Part shown: piece after piece, positions 7,867-16,271 of the stretch | Layout of the letters: each line of letters opens with the position of its first letter | Numbering within the stretch: the stretch's first letter is position 1 | NCBI GenBank assembly: GCA_003170475.1 | Contig: PMZI01000013.1 | Coordinates: 1 to 34,675 of the forward strand | DNA length: 34,675 bases | Origin: Ignavibacteriota bacterium | GTDB taxonomy: Bacteria; Bacteroidota; Ignavibacteria; UBA10030 | Reading direction: 5' to 3' | Made by a program: the position numbers and the translations under genes | Notes under the pieces: model-generated | What the model was told of the DNA's origin: nothing | The model's input: the letters and a program-made list of their open reading frames with translations, nothing else | The model's database searches: none

Positions 7867-8561
7867 TGGAACGCGCTGCCAAAGATGAGCACGAAACCAA
7901 CTACGAGCGTGAAAAGAAAGGAAGTTTCATTTGGTGGGCTTCGCGTAGGTTGCAGCTAATTGTAATAACAATGGGAATTCTTTTGGCGGCGGGAATTGCT
8001 TTTGCGCTTGTATTCAAAGCAGAACATCCGTCGGATGAAACAATTTGTCGCCTGTTCGTGGAGAAGGCTGATACAATCGACAGCGTTTGTGTGTCACTAG
8101 GAATCAAATCGCGCTTATATGTGAGTGTAGTTTACGGCGAGCTAGCAGCCAATTATGACTTCCTAGATTCGTTCGACGAAGTGCGAGCACGGTTGGGATT
8201 AGATCCTTCCGTTGGATTCGCCCAGATCAAGGTCTCGACTGCTATGTGGTTAGAAGCGAGACTAGGCAACGTCAGAGAATTGAGTGTTAGTGGCTCACGT
8301 AGAGAGTTAGTCGCCAGATTATTGAATGAAAACTACAACATACTCTATTCCGCGTTCTATGTAAAGCTAATTCGGGAGCGCCTGCAAACAGATGGCACCG
8401 AAGAACCATCGGTTGAATTGATAGGTTCCTATTATGCTAGAGGAATAGACGGGCGCCCCCAACGGTTGTCGACTAAGTACTCTAATCCTGTGGGCAGATT
8501 TGCCGGACGTTTTTTTTCATCTGGTCAATTGCTAAAGATCTTTCCTCGCAACGCGCCATGA
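7866..8561 (+). CDS. membrane-anchored lysozyme-like / lytic transglycosylase-like protein
   Basis: 231 residues from a GTG that overlaps the upstream stop. Residues 30-50 form one membrane segment after a charged cytoplasmic start (topology N-in). The outer part contains VSVVYGELAANYDFLDSF followed by a loop and SVGFAQIKVSTAMWLEARL (about residues 115-133). The GFAQI-x-x-STA string resembles the G-x-x-QI-x-PSTA motif of lysozyme/SLT-type glycan-cleaving enzymes, and E92 would be the catalytic Glu. The Ala-Leu-ESS motif of classical SLT is not visible, so assignment is by motif only. The next gene is a peptidoglycan amidase, and the pair could cut both glycan and peptide bonds. Possible roles are making room in the wall for an envelope complex, or lytic activity. 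Confidence 0.5.
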   Translation: MERAAKDEHETNYEREKKGSFIWWASRRLQLIVITMGILLAAGIAFALVFKAEHPSDETICRLFVEKADTIDSVCVSLGIKSRLYVSVVYGELAANYDFLDSFDEVRARLGLDPSVGFAQIKVSTAMWLEARLGNVRELSVSGSRRELVARLLNENYNILYSAFYVKLIRERLQTDGTEEPSVELIGSYYARGIDGRPQRLSTKYSNPVGRFAGRFFSSGQLLKIFPRNAP

Positions 8562-8589
8562 TCGCGAAGAATGGTCATGGGCGTAAGAT

Positions 8590-9666
8590 TTGACAAGGCA
8601 AGGTGTAAAGACGCAACGAAGTGAACCACTCCGTGTTTTTCAATTGCGAAAGAACAAGAAGACTCTGCTTATCCTATTACTCCCAATTCTGTTTTGGGGG
8701 TGTAAAGGCGGACCGAGTATAGACTCGCCTAAAGAGCTCAAAGACAATGCGATGTTTAAGGCCACTATGGAGAGGTACTCGCATTTCTTGGATTCGCGAA
8801 GCATCTTTATTGATCCGGGTCATGGAGGAGAACTAGATGGGGCAAGGTTTGAAGCAATATTAAATCTCAAAGTGGCCCGGTATCTTCGAAGCTACTTTGA
8901 GATAGCAGGAGCGCGAACGACCATGTCAAGAGAGGGTGATTGGCAAGTGGCACTAAGTCAGCGCGTAGCTGAATCTGCCAGATCAGGAGCTGAATTGTTT
9001 ATCTCAATTCACCACAATGCATCATCAGACAAGGAACAACTATATTGCTCAACTTGGTATCATTCTAGGGAAGGCCAAGAAGGTTATGATCCGCGAAGCC
9101 ACGATATCGCCAGATATATTCAAAGGGATCTTGCGAGTTCCCTTCGGTTGCCTGGAAGCTTGGTGTCATTTGATGGTACGTTATCCGACTATGAGATATA
9201 TGAAGGAGTTGGATTCTCAGTCCTCAGGGACCAATCTATTCCTTCTGTTTTGGTTGAGTGCACATTCGTAACAAATGAGAAAGCGGCTGCAAGTTTGGGA
9301 AAGGAAGAATTCAACAGAATTGAGGCTTGGGGAATCTTCACGGGTGTGGCAAGGTATTTTGAGGATGGGGAGCCAAGCATGATTCTTGATGTAGACACAA
9401 CTTGCATGAACACGAAAGGGTATATAACAATAAGACTTTCGGGGCTAGTGGACGTTGACGAGTCGACGGTACAGTTCATGATCGATTCGCAACCAGTGAT
9501 GCCGAGGGATGTCCATTACTTAGCATCCAAGAGAGACAATCTACGCGCGATGCTGAGCCTGAAGAAAGGTTTGCGGTGGGGGCGACACGATCTAGAGATA
9601 TGGGCGCGAAATGTAAACGGAAATCATTGCACTCCACTGAAAAAACCCTTCTGGATCAAACCCTAG
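8590..9666 (+). CDS. N-acetylmuramoyl-L-alanine amidase (Amidase_3), lipoprotein, with C-terminal beta domain
   Basis: 358 residues. The zinc amidase core is clear: IDPGHGG (His78), E88 in ARFEAILNLK, SIHHNAS (His141/142) and LVECTF carrying the late Glu. All ligands and the catalytic Glu of Amidase_3 enzymes are present, so it should cut the bond between MurNAc and L-Ala. The start is uncertain. TTG at 8590 gives a 37-residue lead, while TTG at 8644 gives a compact lipoprotein signal (KNKKTLLILLLPILFWGC). Neither has a good ribosome site. After about residue 260 there is an extra beta-rich domain (YITIRLSGLVDVDESTVQFM) of unknown role, perhaps for targeting. It follows the lysozyme-like gene by 28 bases in the same direction. 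Confidence 0.9.
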   Translation: MTRQGVKTQRSEPLRVFQLRKNKKTLLILLLPILFWGCKGGPSIDSPKELKDNAMFKATMERYSHFLDSRSIFIDPGHGGELDGARFEAILNLKVARYLRSYFEIAGARTTMSREGDWQVALSQRVAESARSGAELFISIHHNASSDKEQLYCSTWYHSREGQEGYDPRSHDIARYIQRDLASSLRLPGSLVSFDGTLSDYEIYEGVGFSVLRDQSIPSVLVECTFVTNEKAAASLGKEEFNRIEAWGIFTGVARYFEDGEPSMILDVDTTCMNTKGYITIRLSGLVDVDESTVQFMIDSQPVMPRDVHYLASKRDNLRAMLSLKKGLRWGRHDLEIWARNVNGNHCTPLKKPFWIKP

Positions 9667-9875
9667 TTTAGCTTGAGGGGCAGCGGTTTGAGCGTACAAC
9701 CTCAATCTGGCTTTTGCAGTATCGGGGCACGAGGAGCGGGATTGAGTTGAGCGCGTTGCCGAAGGGAACAAAAGGACAGCAATCAAGGTGTTCTGCTATC
9801 CTTTTAATCAGCTATGCTGTAAATTGTCATTCGAAATAATCGGTCGGTCTCCACACTCTTATATATGGAGTACGA

Positions 9876-11003
9876 ATGAGAAGACTAGTAATAATACCCG
9901 TGTTAATCCTGGCTCTCCCAATTGGAATTGCAATAACCGGTTTTCATCATTTGCTTTTGAGGGATTTGAGCAATCAACAAATGCACATTGATATCGATTG
10001 CGTCCGGTTGACGTCCACTCTTGGTTCACGCGACAAGGTGTCTGAGACAGACAGTTACCTCTTCGGAAATGTCGATATCGCATATGTCCCGCCAGGAAGG
10101 CTGTACCTCCTGGATCATGTTTACAACTGTGTGCGCGTTCTCTCCGCGGCAACTGGCAAGGAGTTGTTTCAATTTGGACGCAAGGGAAATGGCCCAGGTG
10201 AGTTCAATACAGTTAATCGCATTCGGTACGAGGAGGGAAAAGGGCTGTTGGTCCGTGACCCCGTTCTTAAACGGATCACGATATTCAACGAGAATGGAAC
10301 CTTCAAAAGAACAATCACTACTAGAAACATGATCGACGACGCAGTGCTGGTGAACGACTCCTCGTTCGTGGCAAGTTGCTTTCTTTTGAATCGTGGATTC
10401 AAACCATTGCGAGTGATTTCTTTGAGTACCGGCATGGAGCTGACTCAATTTGGAACAATCGAAGAGCCTCGCGAAGGATTGATTTCACAAATTGAGCGAA
10501 TTCATGGACATCTGGTGAATGATTCGTTCGCGGGTGGCTCAATGACGAGAATCGTCCTAGATGCCACCCACCGCCATGTGTTTATGGTTCAAAGCAATCC
10601 ATATAAACTCACCCGATATCGCATCAACGATGGTGAAGGGACAACGCTGTCTGTTCCGGTGCCGTTTTCAACCGAAGCCAACTTCACTATCGAAATGATC
10701 AAGGAGGGGCAAGGAATAAGAAAAACTTATGGACCGTCGGGACATGCATTGGCACCAATAGTTCGGGATAACGAATTGATCGTGCCGATCTTCAGTAAAG
10801 AGGGAGACGTGAACTACTTAGATGTTTATCAGCCAGACGGGAAACTCATACATAGGCTGGCTCTTCCAGCTCTTCCAAAAAAAAGTATCGCTATTGCAGC
10901 GTCGTTCAATGGAATCCGCGAGATGTTTCTTCTGGTGAGCGATTTCAGGGACTTGAATTGGATTGAGAAGTATACTATCGATCTTCACAAGGTGCAAAGG
11001 TGA
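9876..11003 (+). CDS. six-bladed beta-propeller protein, membrane-anchored or secreted
   Basis: 375 residues. Residues 4-25 are hydrophobic (LVIIPVLILALPIGIAITGF) without a clear cleavage site or lipobox Cys, so it may be an anchored periplasmic protein. The first blades read RLYLLDHVYNCVRVLSAATG and FGRKGNGPGEFNTVNRI. The GNGPGEF loop matches the other propellers in the window. Later blades follow the same strand pattern (KRITIFNENGTFKRTITT; YLDVYQPDGKLIHRLALP). Specific binding partner unknown. The gene is separated from the amidase by 209 bases and from the RND pump by 656 bases, so it may have its own promoter. A GGAG sits upstream of the ATG (TATGGAGTACGATG). Confidence 0.85.
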   Translation: MRRLVIIPVLILALPIGIAITGFHHLLLRDLSNQQMHIDIDCVRLTSTLGSRDKVSETDSYLFGNVDIAYVPPGRLYLLDHVYNCVRVLSAATGKELFQFGRKGNGPGEFNTVNRIRYEEGKGLLVRDPVLKRITIFNENGTFKRTITTRNMIDDAVLVNDSSFVASCFLLNRGFKPLRVISLSTGMELTQFGTIEEPREGLISQIERIHGHLVNDSFAGGSMTRIVLDATHRHVFMVQSNPYKLTRYRINDGEGTTLSVPVPFSTEANFTIEMIKEGQGIRKTYGPSGHALAPIVRDNELIVPIFSKEGDVNYLDVYQPDGKLIHRLALPALPKKSIAIAASFNGIREMFLLVSDFRDLNWIEKYTIDLHKVQR

Positions 11004-11659
11004 GAGTGGTGAATCTGTCAGCTAATGTTGATTCCAAAAACCAAGGTGGGCGATGTTCGAGAAAATTGTCGTCTCTACGCGCTATTTAGCTGCCTCTAAC
11101 CAAGATTTGGGTCTGTCAATCTGTGAGACGTATTAGGATTGGCAGACAAACACGATGACGAGATTTAGAACACATGAGAACACCCCCATCTAATCACCCG
11201 CGACCGGATTTCACTAATTGTCCGCGATTGAAAACCGACGACGTCGACTGCGAAGGTACGGGGTCGGTTCTATTTTTTTCTCGCTCTTCTACGCAAGATG
11301 CGAGAAAGACGGCTAAGAAGGATAATGACCTAACTCGCACAGTCACAGGCAAACGGCCAGCTTGGGTGGCCTCGCCACCTTCTTTACTGAGTTGGACAGG
11401 TGTCTAGGACAATACAAAACTGGAAGTGGAGAATCGATTGTTGTTTCGCGAGTCTATCAGCTGAGAGGCCGAGTCGTTCCATCGAGACGATTGCATAGGT
11501 ACCCAAAGGAAAAAACTGTGAAACAAGTCAGTGCATTTTCCTCTATGTACACATAGGAGCTAGCCTTGCATCTTTTGCTAGCTTTGTATATTCTGCACTT
11601 GTCCCTCGAGCACTAGAGCTTCCTAATCCGGATCGCAAACTGAGAGTGCGGATCTGCTC
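11004..11659 (+). other. 656-base gap before the first RND pump, with one hairpin
   Basis: No supported gene. Two short frames (11174-11407 and 11362-11556) lack ribosome sites and family features. A perfect small hairpin lies at 11365-11379. The promoter of the pump gene is expected within the last 100 bases but no clear motif was recognised. Confidence 0.45.
11365..11379 (+). repeat. GGTGGC-CTC-GCCACC hairpin
   Basis: A perfect six-base stem with a three-base loop. The same arms (GGTGGC/GCCACC) occur in a longer form at 23821-23848, so this may be a member of a small palindromic repeat family. A weak T-rich stretch (TTCTTT) follows, so a terminator is an alternative. Confidence 0.4.
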
Positions 11660-14600
11660 ATGTCTCTTCCCTCCGTCTCCATTCGTCGTCCCGTCACCAC
11701 GCTGATGTTCTTCATCGGGGTGGTGTTTCTTGGCACAATTGGGTTCAGCAATCTCGCGGTTGATTTCCTACCAACCATCAAGATTCCCAAGCTTACCGTT
11801 CAAACGTCTCATCCCAACGTCTCGCCGGAAGAGATCGAAAACACCGTCACGCAGCCGATCGAAGCGGCGTTGAGCACTGTCACCGGCTCAAAGAAAGTGT
11901 CATCGGTCTCGCGCGAGGGTCTGTCGATTATTACGGCAGAGTTCTTCTGGGGAACAAATATGGACTTTGCGATGCTTGAAGTGAGGGAGAAGCTTGACCA
12001 GCTTAGAGCAACGCTTCCAAAGGAATCAGGCCGGCCGACGATACTGCGGGTTGACCCTGCAGTTGAGCCGATTATGACGATTGCGCTGTCGCAAAAGAGG
12101 GAGGCTCCGTCTGGGCAAACTGAACGTAAGGTTGACCTCACCCCATCCCCTCGCCAGCAATCAGCTGTTTCCTTAGGCGGGCAGGTCTCCTACAGGGAGT
12201 CTGGGGGCGAGGCGACCCTTACACCGACTGCAGGCCTTGTGGAGTTGAAAGAGACGGCCCGGGCTCTGATCAAGAGACGTATTGAGCAAGTCGCCGGCGT
12301 GGCTCAGGTTTCTGTATTGGGTGGCGTTGAACGAGAGATTCAAGTGGAAATCGACACTAGGAAGGCCACGGCGGTTGGTGTGACGCTTGACCAAGTGTCT
12401 CAAGCTCTCGCGAGCGCAAATCTGAACTTGCCTGGCGGAACGATCAAACGAGGCCTTTTCAGGTATTCACTTCGCACCCTTGGAGAGTTCAGCGGCCCAG
12501 ATCAGATCAAGTCGGTCGTTGTCACTCGGTTATCGAGCGGCCGCGCTGTTACGATTGGCGATATTGGCATCGTGCTCGATACATTCAAAGAGCGAACAGG
12601 CATCACACGCTACAACGGTGAAGAGATCATCGCCCTCCAAGTCAGGAAGGAGGCGGGATCAAACACAGTTGAAGTCTCAAATCGCGTCAATAACACACTG
12701 GGCCAACTTCGGAGTGAGTATCCGAACCTCCGGCTTGATGTGATCAACGACCAAGCGGAGTTCATTTCTCAGTCGATCGGAGATGTGGAGCAGGCGATTG
12801 TCATTGGCGCAATACTGGCATTTCTCGTACTCTTTTTCTTCCTCCGGAACGCGAAGTATCCCGTAATCATTGGCATTGTGACACCAATCTCCATTCTAGC
12901 CACATTCTTAGCGATGTACTTCCTGAAGATAAACCTAAACATCATATCGCTGTCGGGGCTTGCGTTGGGGATCGGAATGTTGGGAGACAACGCGATTGTA
13001 GTCGTCGAAAACGTCACGAGACTTCGTGAGAGCGGCTTGAGTATTCGGGATGCGGCGCTTCAGGGGGCAGAGGAGATAAACCTCGCTGTGACAGCGTCTA
13101 CGTTGACGAATGTCGCAATATTTCTTCCAATCATATTTGTCGAAGGGGTTGCGTCACAGCTGTTTATCGATATGGGCGTGACGATGACGATATCGCTCCT
13201 AGTGTCGCTTCTCGTCGCTGCCACGCTTGTGCCGATGCTCGTCTCCCGCGAAATTCGAAGCGATGGATCGAGATCTTCGACAAAGAAGATCAGTGATGAT
13301 GGACGTACGTCGTCGGACAAATTCTCTCAGAAATTGAAATATTGGATCAGCTATCCACTCCGAATTCTGGTGGCCGCCGTGCTGGGTCTCTTCGATTCAC
13401 TTTCTTCATTGCTGCGAAAGGCTCTCAGGCTGTTGGCGCCGTCATTCCTTCGGACGGTTGATAAGGTTAGTACTGTAAGCAACGAATGGCTCGAAGCTTT
13501 TCTGGAGTGGGGCTTGGGTCACCGGTTTGCTGTTGTTGGTGGAACATTGGCAGTTTTTGCTGCATCGGTCTGTGTAGCTCTTTTCATCCCATCAGAGCCT
13601 GCGCCAGACATCGATCAGAGCAGGTTCACCGTGCAAGTCGATATGCCCAAGGGGACGACTTTAGAGGGTACGTCATCATTCATAAGTCGAATGGAGGGGG
13701 ACATTGTAAGTCTTCCCGGAGTGAAAGGTGTTTACTCATCGATCGGAATGCCAGATGAACAGACGGTGCAGACCATCACGGAAGCATCAATGGAGATGGC
13801 AACGCTCGAGATTAGAGCGAGAGTGGGCACGGAATCGCTTATCCATTCCGTTCGGAGCTATCTGGAATCGCAGCGTTCTGCCGCCGCGGGAGTCGAGTTT
13901 GCTCTAAAGAAGAGGGGAACGACATTCGAGCAAATTTTGCGTCCTGAACAAAACGACATCAAGATCTGGGTATCCGGGCGTGACCCGCAGGTTGCGACTC
14001 GAATTGCGGATCAGCTGGCAGATCAAATTCGAAAAGTCAAAGGCCTTGTCGACCTGCGCACCTCGATGCAAAAAGGAAGTCCCGAGTTTCAGATCGTGGT
14101 GGATCGCGAGCGCGCAAGCCGGTATGGACTTTCGGTGCAGACTGTCGCTCAACACCTGGCCCAGTTTGTTCGTGGAAAGGAGGCAACATATCTGAGCGAC
14201 TTCGATCGAAAGATTGCCATTCGCGTCCAAGCGACGGCGGATCAGAGGTCAAATATCGACGACATACTCTCTGCATCCATTCAGGTTGGAGAAAACTCGG
14301 TTCCGGTTCGAGAGCTTGTTCATTGGCAGAGGACGGAAGGTTATGCGGAGGTTTGGCGTGAGAATCGTCAGCGTGCTGTCCTGATGACTGCGAATGTGTC
14401 CGGGAGCGCTGTCGGTACGGTGGTGGATGATATCCAGGAACAGATCAAGAGACTGAATATTCCTGCGGGGTACACGATTTCAGTAGGGGGAGAAAATGAG
14501 GAGATCAGGGAGTCATTCCGAAGCCTCTTTCTTATTATCCTCCTTTCACTATTCCTGGTGTACATGATTTTGGCCGCGGAGTATGAGTCAACGCTGTATC

Positions 14601-15031
14601 CGTTGGTGATCATTTTGACGAGTCCACTGGCATTCATAGGGGCGATCTTTGCGATGGTGGTGGCCGGTCAGGCATATAATGTGATGTCACTCATAGGGAT
14701 CGTTATCATGATTGGAGCTGTGGACAATGACGCAGTGATCGCCGTCGACATCATCACTGAACTCAGACGCAAGGGAGTCAGATTGAATGAGGCAGTCATA
14801 CAGGGAATGAAGTTGCGCCTCAGGCCCATTTTGATGACGACTGCCACCACTGTGCTCGGCGTGATACCGCTCGTGTTCGAGTTTGGAACCGGTTCGGAGC
14901 TTGTAAGAGCTTTGACCATACCGCTTGTTGGCGGTCTCTTTGCGTCCACAGTCTTCACGATCGTTGCAATCCCCATCGTGTATACGTACATCGATCGCTG
15001 GGCGATAGGGAAGAAACACATCGATCTGTAA
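11660..15031 (+). CDS. RND-family efflux pump permease (AcrB/MdtB-type), with in-frame repeat insert
   Basis: 1123 residues, longer than the usual 1020-1060. The start SIRRPVTTLMFFIGVVFLG is the first membrane helix, followed by porter-domain hallmarks (VSPEEIENTVTQPIEAAL; REIQVEIDTRKATAVGVTL) and a second half beginning near FLEWGLGHRFAVVGGTLAVF. The TM4 motif is GMLGDNAIVVVEN, with D443 kept and the second Asp changed to N444. The TM10 motif is GAVDNDAVIAVD, where the Lys of AcrB is Asn (N1023). The proton relay therefore differs from AcrB, as in some other RND branches. Residues of about 145-192 are an insertion of about 48 residues encoded by palindromic repeat DNA (see 12136-12219). The central loop after TM6 is also long and charged. 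The gene lies 17 bases before a propeller gene. Confidence 0.93.
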   Translation: MSLPSVSIRRPVTTLMFFIGVVFLGTIGFSNLAVDFLPTIKIPKLTVQTSHPNVSPEEIENTVTQPIEAALSTVTGSKKVSSVSREGLSIITAEFFWGTNMDFAMLEVREKLDQLRATLPKESGRPTILRVDPAVEPIMTIALSQKREAPSGQTERKVDLTPSPRQQSAVSLGGQVSYRESGGEATLTPTAGLVELKETARALIKRRIEQVAGVAQVSVLGGVEREIQVEIDTRKATAVGVTLDQVSQALASANLNLPGGTIKRGLFRYSLRTLGEFSGPDQIKSVVVTRLSSGRAVTIGDIGIVLDTFKERTGITRYNGEEIIALQVRKEAGSNTVEVSNRVNNTLGQLRSEYPNLRLDVINDQAEFISQSIGDVEQAIVIGAILAFLVLFFFLRNAKYPVIIGIVTPISILATFLAMYFLKINLNIISLSGLALGIGMLGDNAIVVVENVTRLRESGLSIRDAALQGAEEINLAVTASTLTNVAIFLPIIFVEGVASQLFIDMGVTMTISLLVSLLVAATLVPMLVSREIRSDGSRSSTKKISDDGRTSSDKFSQKLKYWISYPLRILVAAVLGLFDSLSSLLRKALRLLAPSFLRTVDKVSTVSNEWLEAFLEWGLGHRFAVVGGTLAVFAASVCVALFIPSEPAPDIDQSRFTVQVDMPKGTTLEGTSSFISRMEGDIVSLPGVKGVYSSIGMPDEQTVQTITEASMEMATLEIRARVGTESLIHSVRSYLESQRSAAAGVEFALKKRGTTFEQILRPEQNDIKIWVSGRDPQVATRIADQLADQIRKVKGLVDLRTSMQKGSPEFQIVVDRERASRYGLSVQTVAQHLAQFVRGKEATYLSDFDRKIAIRVQATADQRSNIDDILSASIQVGENSVPVRELVHWQRTEGYAEVWRENRQRAVLMTANVSGSAVGTVVDDIQEQIKRLNIPAGYTISVGGENEEIRESFRSLFLIILLSLFLVYMILAAEYESTLYPLVIILTSPLAFIGAIFAMVVAGQAYNVMSLIGIVIMIGAVDNDAVIAVDIITELRRKGVRLNEAVIQGMKLRLRPILMTTATTVLGVIPLVFEFGTGSELVRALTIPLVGGLFASTVFTIVAIPIVYTYIDRWAIGKKHIDL
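12136..12219 (+). repeat. palindromic (REP/RPE-like) element inserted in frame inside the RND gene
   Basis: The DNA runs CCTCACCCCATCCCCTCGCC, then a short spacer, then a small hairpin TCTCC-TACA-GGGAG, then GGGGGCGAGGCGACCC. CCTCGCC at 12149-12155 is the exact reverse complement of GGCGAGG at 12206-12212. CTCACCCC(A/G)TCCC...CTACAGGGAG is the style of dispersed palindromic repeats that normally lie between genes. Here it keeps the frame and adds a Ser/Gly/Gln-rich, low-complexity piece between the IMTIALS strand and the VELKETARALIKRRIEQ helix, where RND pumps normally have a short turn. Confidence 0.55.
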
Positions 15032-15033
15032 CT

Positions 15034-15038
15034 AGGAG
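15034..15038 (+). promoter_or_regulatory. ribosome binding site for the GTG-started propeller gene
   Basis: AGGAG lies about ten bases before the GTG at 15048. It supports this start, which gives a complete signal peptide. Confidence 0.6.
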
Positions 15039-15047
15039 AATACCATC

Positions 15048-16073
15048 GTGTACAGTCACATCATCGTATTATCCGCAATGCTGGCCGTGGCAGGATCCTT
15101 CTTCTCCCATAGTTCCTCAAGAGACGCACGTGCCATTCGGCGTCCGGTTGACGGGTACGAGCCGGTAAAGAAAGAGGTACGAGTGCAGATAAGGGAAATC
15201 CTGTCGATTGGTGTGGAGGACGGGGATCCAAATTACTTGTTCGCGAAGCCCACGAATGTCGTAGTTGATGGAAAAGGGAACATCTATGTCATTGAGATGT
15301 TTGCCAAGCAGGTGCGAAAATACGACAAGTCAGGCAAGTATCTTGTGACAATCGGGCGGACGGGGAAAGGTCCAGGGGAGTACATGATGCCTTCGTTTGG
15401 AGCAGTCGACAGAGCAGACAACTTCTATCTGTTTGACTACACAACCATGCGGCTAAGCACGTTCCAACCGGATGGGACTTTTGAGGGGTCTTTCGTACCC
15501 GGTTTTCTCGCAGGAGGAATATGCGTCAGTCCCAAGGGTGAGATTGTCGTCTGCGGCATTCAGGATGGTAAGATGTTGCACCAGTTTGATTCGAAAGGGA
15601 AGTTGATTTCATCTTTTGGAGAGCCATGGAAAGCTTCCACGGACCCACGCATGGGAGGATTCAATTTTGCTTTTGCATGCCTCGGGCCCGATACGTGTGT
15701 CTACTGTTGTCCCGTGACCGATCCAAACGAAATTCTGAAGTGCGACCTTCGTGCAAAGACCGTCTCAAGTGTCGCGCACGATGGACCTGACTATCGGCCC
15801 TTGACAATGTCAGGAAAGGAACCATCGGGATCGATGACCCGCGGGATGGTAGTGTTGAGAGATGGAACAATTGTGGTCTGTGTCTCATTTGCCAAAGACA
15901 ACAAGTCTGTAGAGCGTCTCGATTTCTATTCAAAAGAAGGGAGATATCTCGTTTCTTCGAGTGAGATCCATGGCACGCCTCGGTGTGTCGATCGGGAATG
16001 TGGAATGTATGTTGTAACGAGCGAGCCATTCCCGCGAGTGGTGAAGTACTCAGTGAATCTGCAAGGATCTTGA
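15048..16073 (+). CDS. six-bladed beta-propeller protein, secreted
   Basis: 341 residues from a GTG with a good ribosome site. Residues 1-22 are a signal peptide (HIIVLSAMLAVAGSFF). Blades follow: NVVVDGKGNIYVIEMFAKQV, then IGRTGKGPGEYMMPSFGAVD, then TMRLSTFQPDGTFEGSF. GKGPGEY is the family loop. The rest repeats the same strand pattern to the end (ERLDFYSKEGRYLVSSSEIH; MYVVTSEPFPRVVKYSVNLQ). It begins 17 bases after the first RND pump and is probably in the same transcript, followed by a frameshifted paralogue and then the second pump. Tight linkage with the pumps suggests the propellers serve the same envelope process. No specific ligand can be read from the sequence. Confidence 0.87.
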   Translation: MYSHIIVLSAMLAVAGSFFSHSSSRDARAIRRPVDGYEPVKKEVRVQIREILSIGVEDGDPNYLFAKPTNVVVDGKGNIYVIEMFAKQVRKYDKSGKYLVTIGRTGKGPGEYMMPSFGAVDRADNFYLFDYTTMRLSTFQPDGTFEGSFVPGFLAGGICVSPKGEIVVCGIQDGKMLHQFDSKGKLISSFGEPWKASTDPRMGGFNFAFACLGPDTCVYCCPVTDPNEILKCDLRAKTVSSVAHDGPDYRPLTMSGKEPSGSMTRGMVVLRDGTIVVCVSFAKDNKSVERLDFYSKEGRYLVSSSEIHGTPRCVDRECGMYVVTSEPFPRVVKYSVNLQGS

Positions 16074-16271
16074 CGAGTCGTTTCAGGGACATTCGAGCTG
16101 CGTTATCTCCAGGCCATCACCCCGATGTCAGATGTGATAATCGGGGCAGGGAGCAGTGTACGCGGCGGATAAAAGTCAACTTTTTCCTTCTGAGAGCATC
16201 TACCAGTACAACTGCGTTCTCGCGTGGTTGAAAAAAAGAGCATCTCTTCAAACTGTCAGAGGGAGGAATCT

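Noticed and set aside
11362-11556. Plus-strand 64-residue frame before the first RND pump
   Set aside because: Starts on the GGTGGC hairpin and has no recognisable feature or ribosome site.
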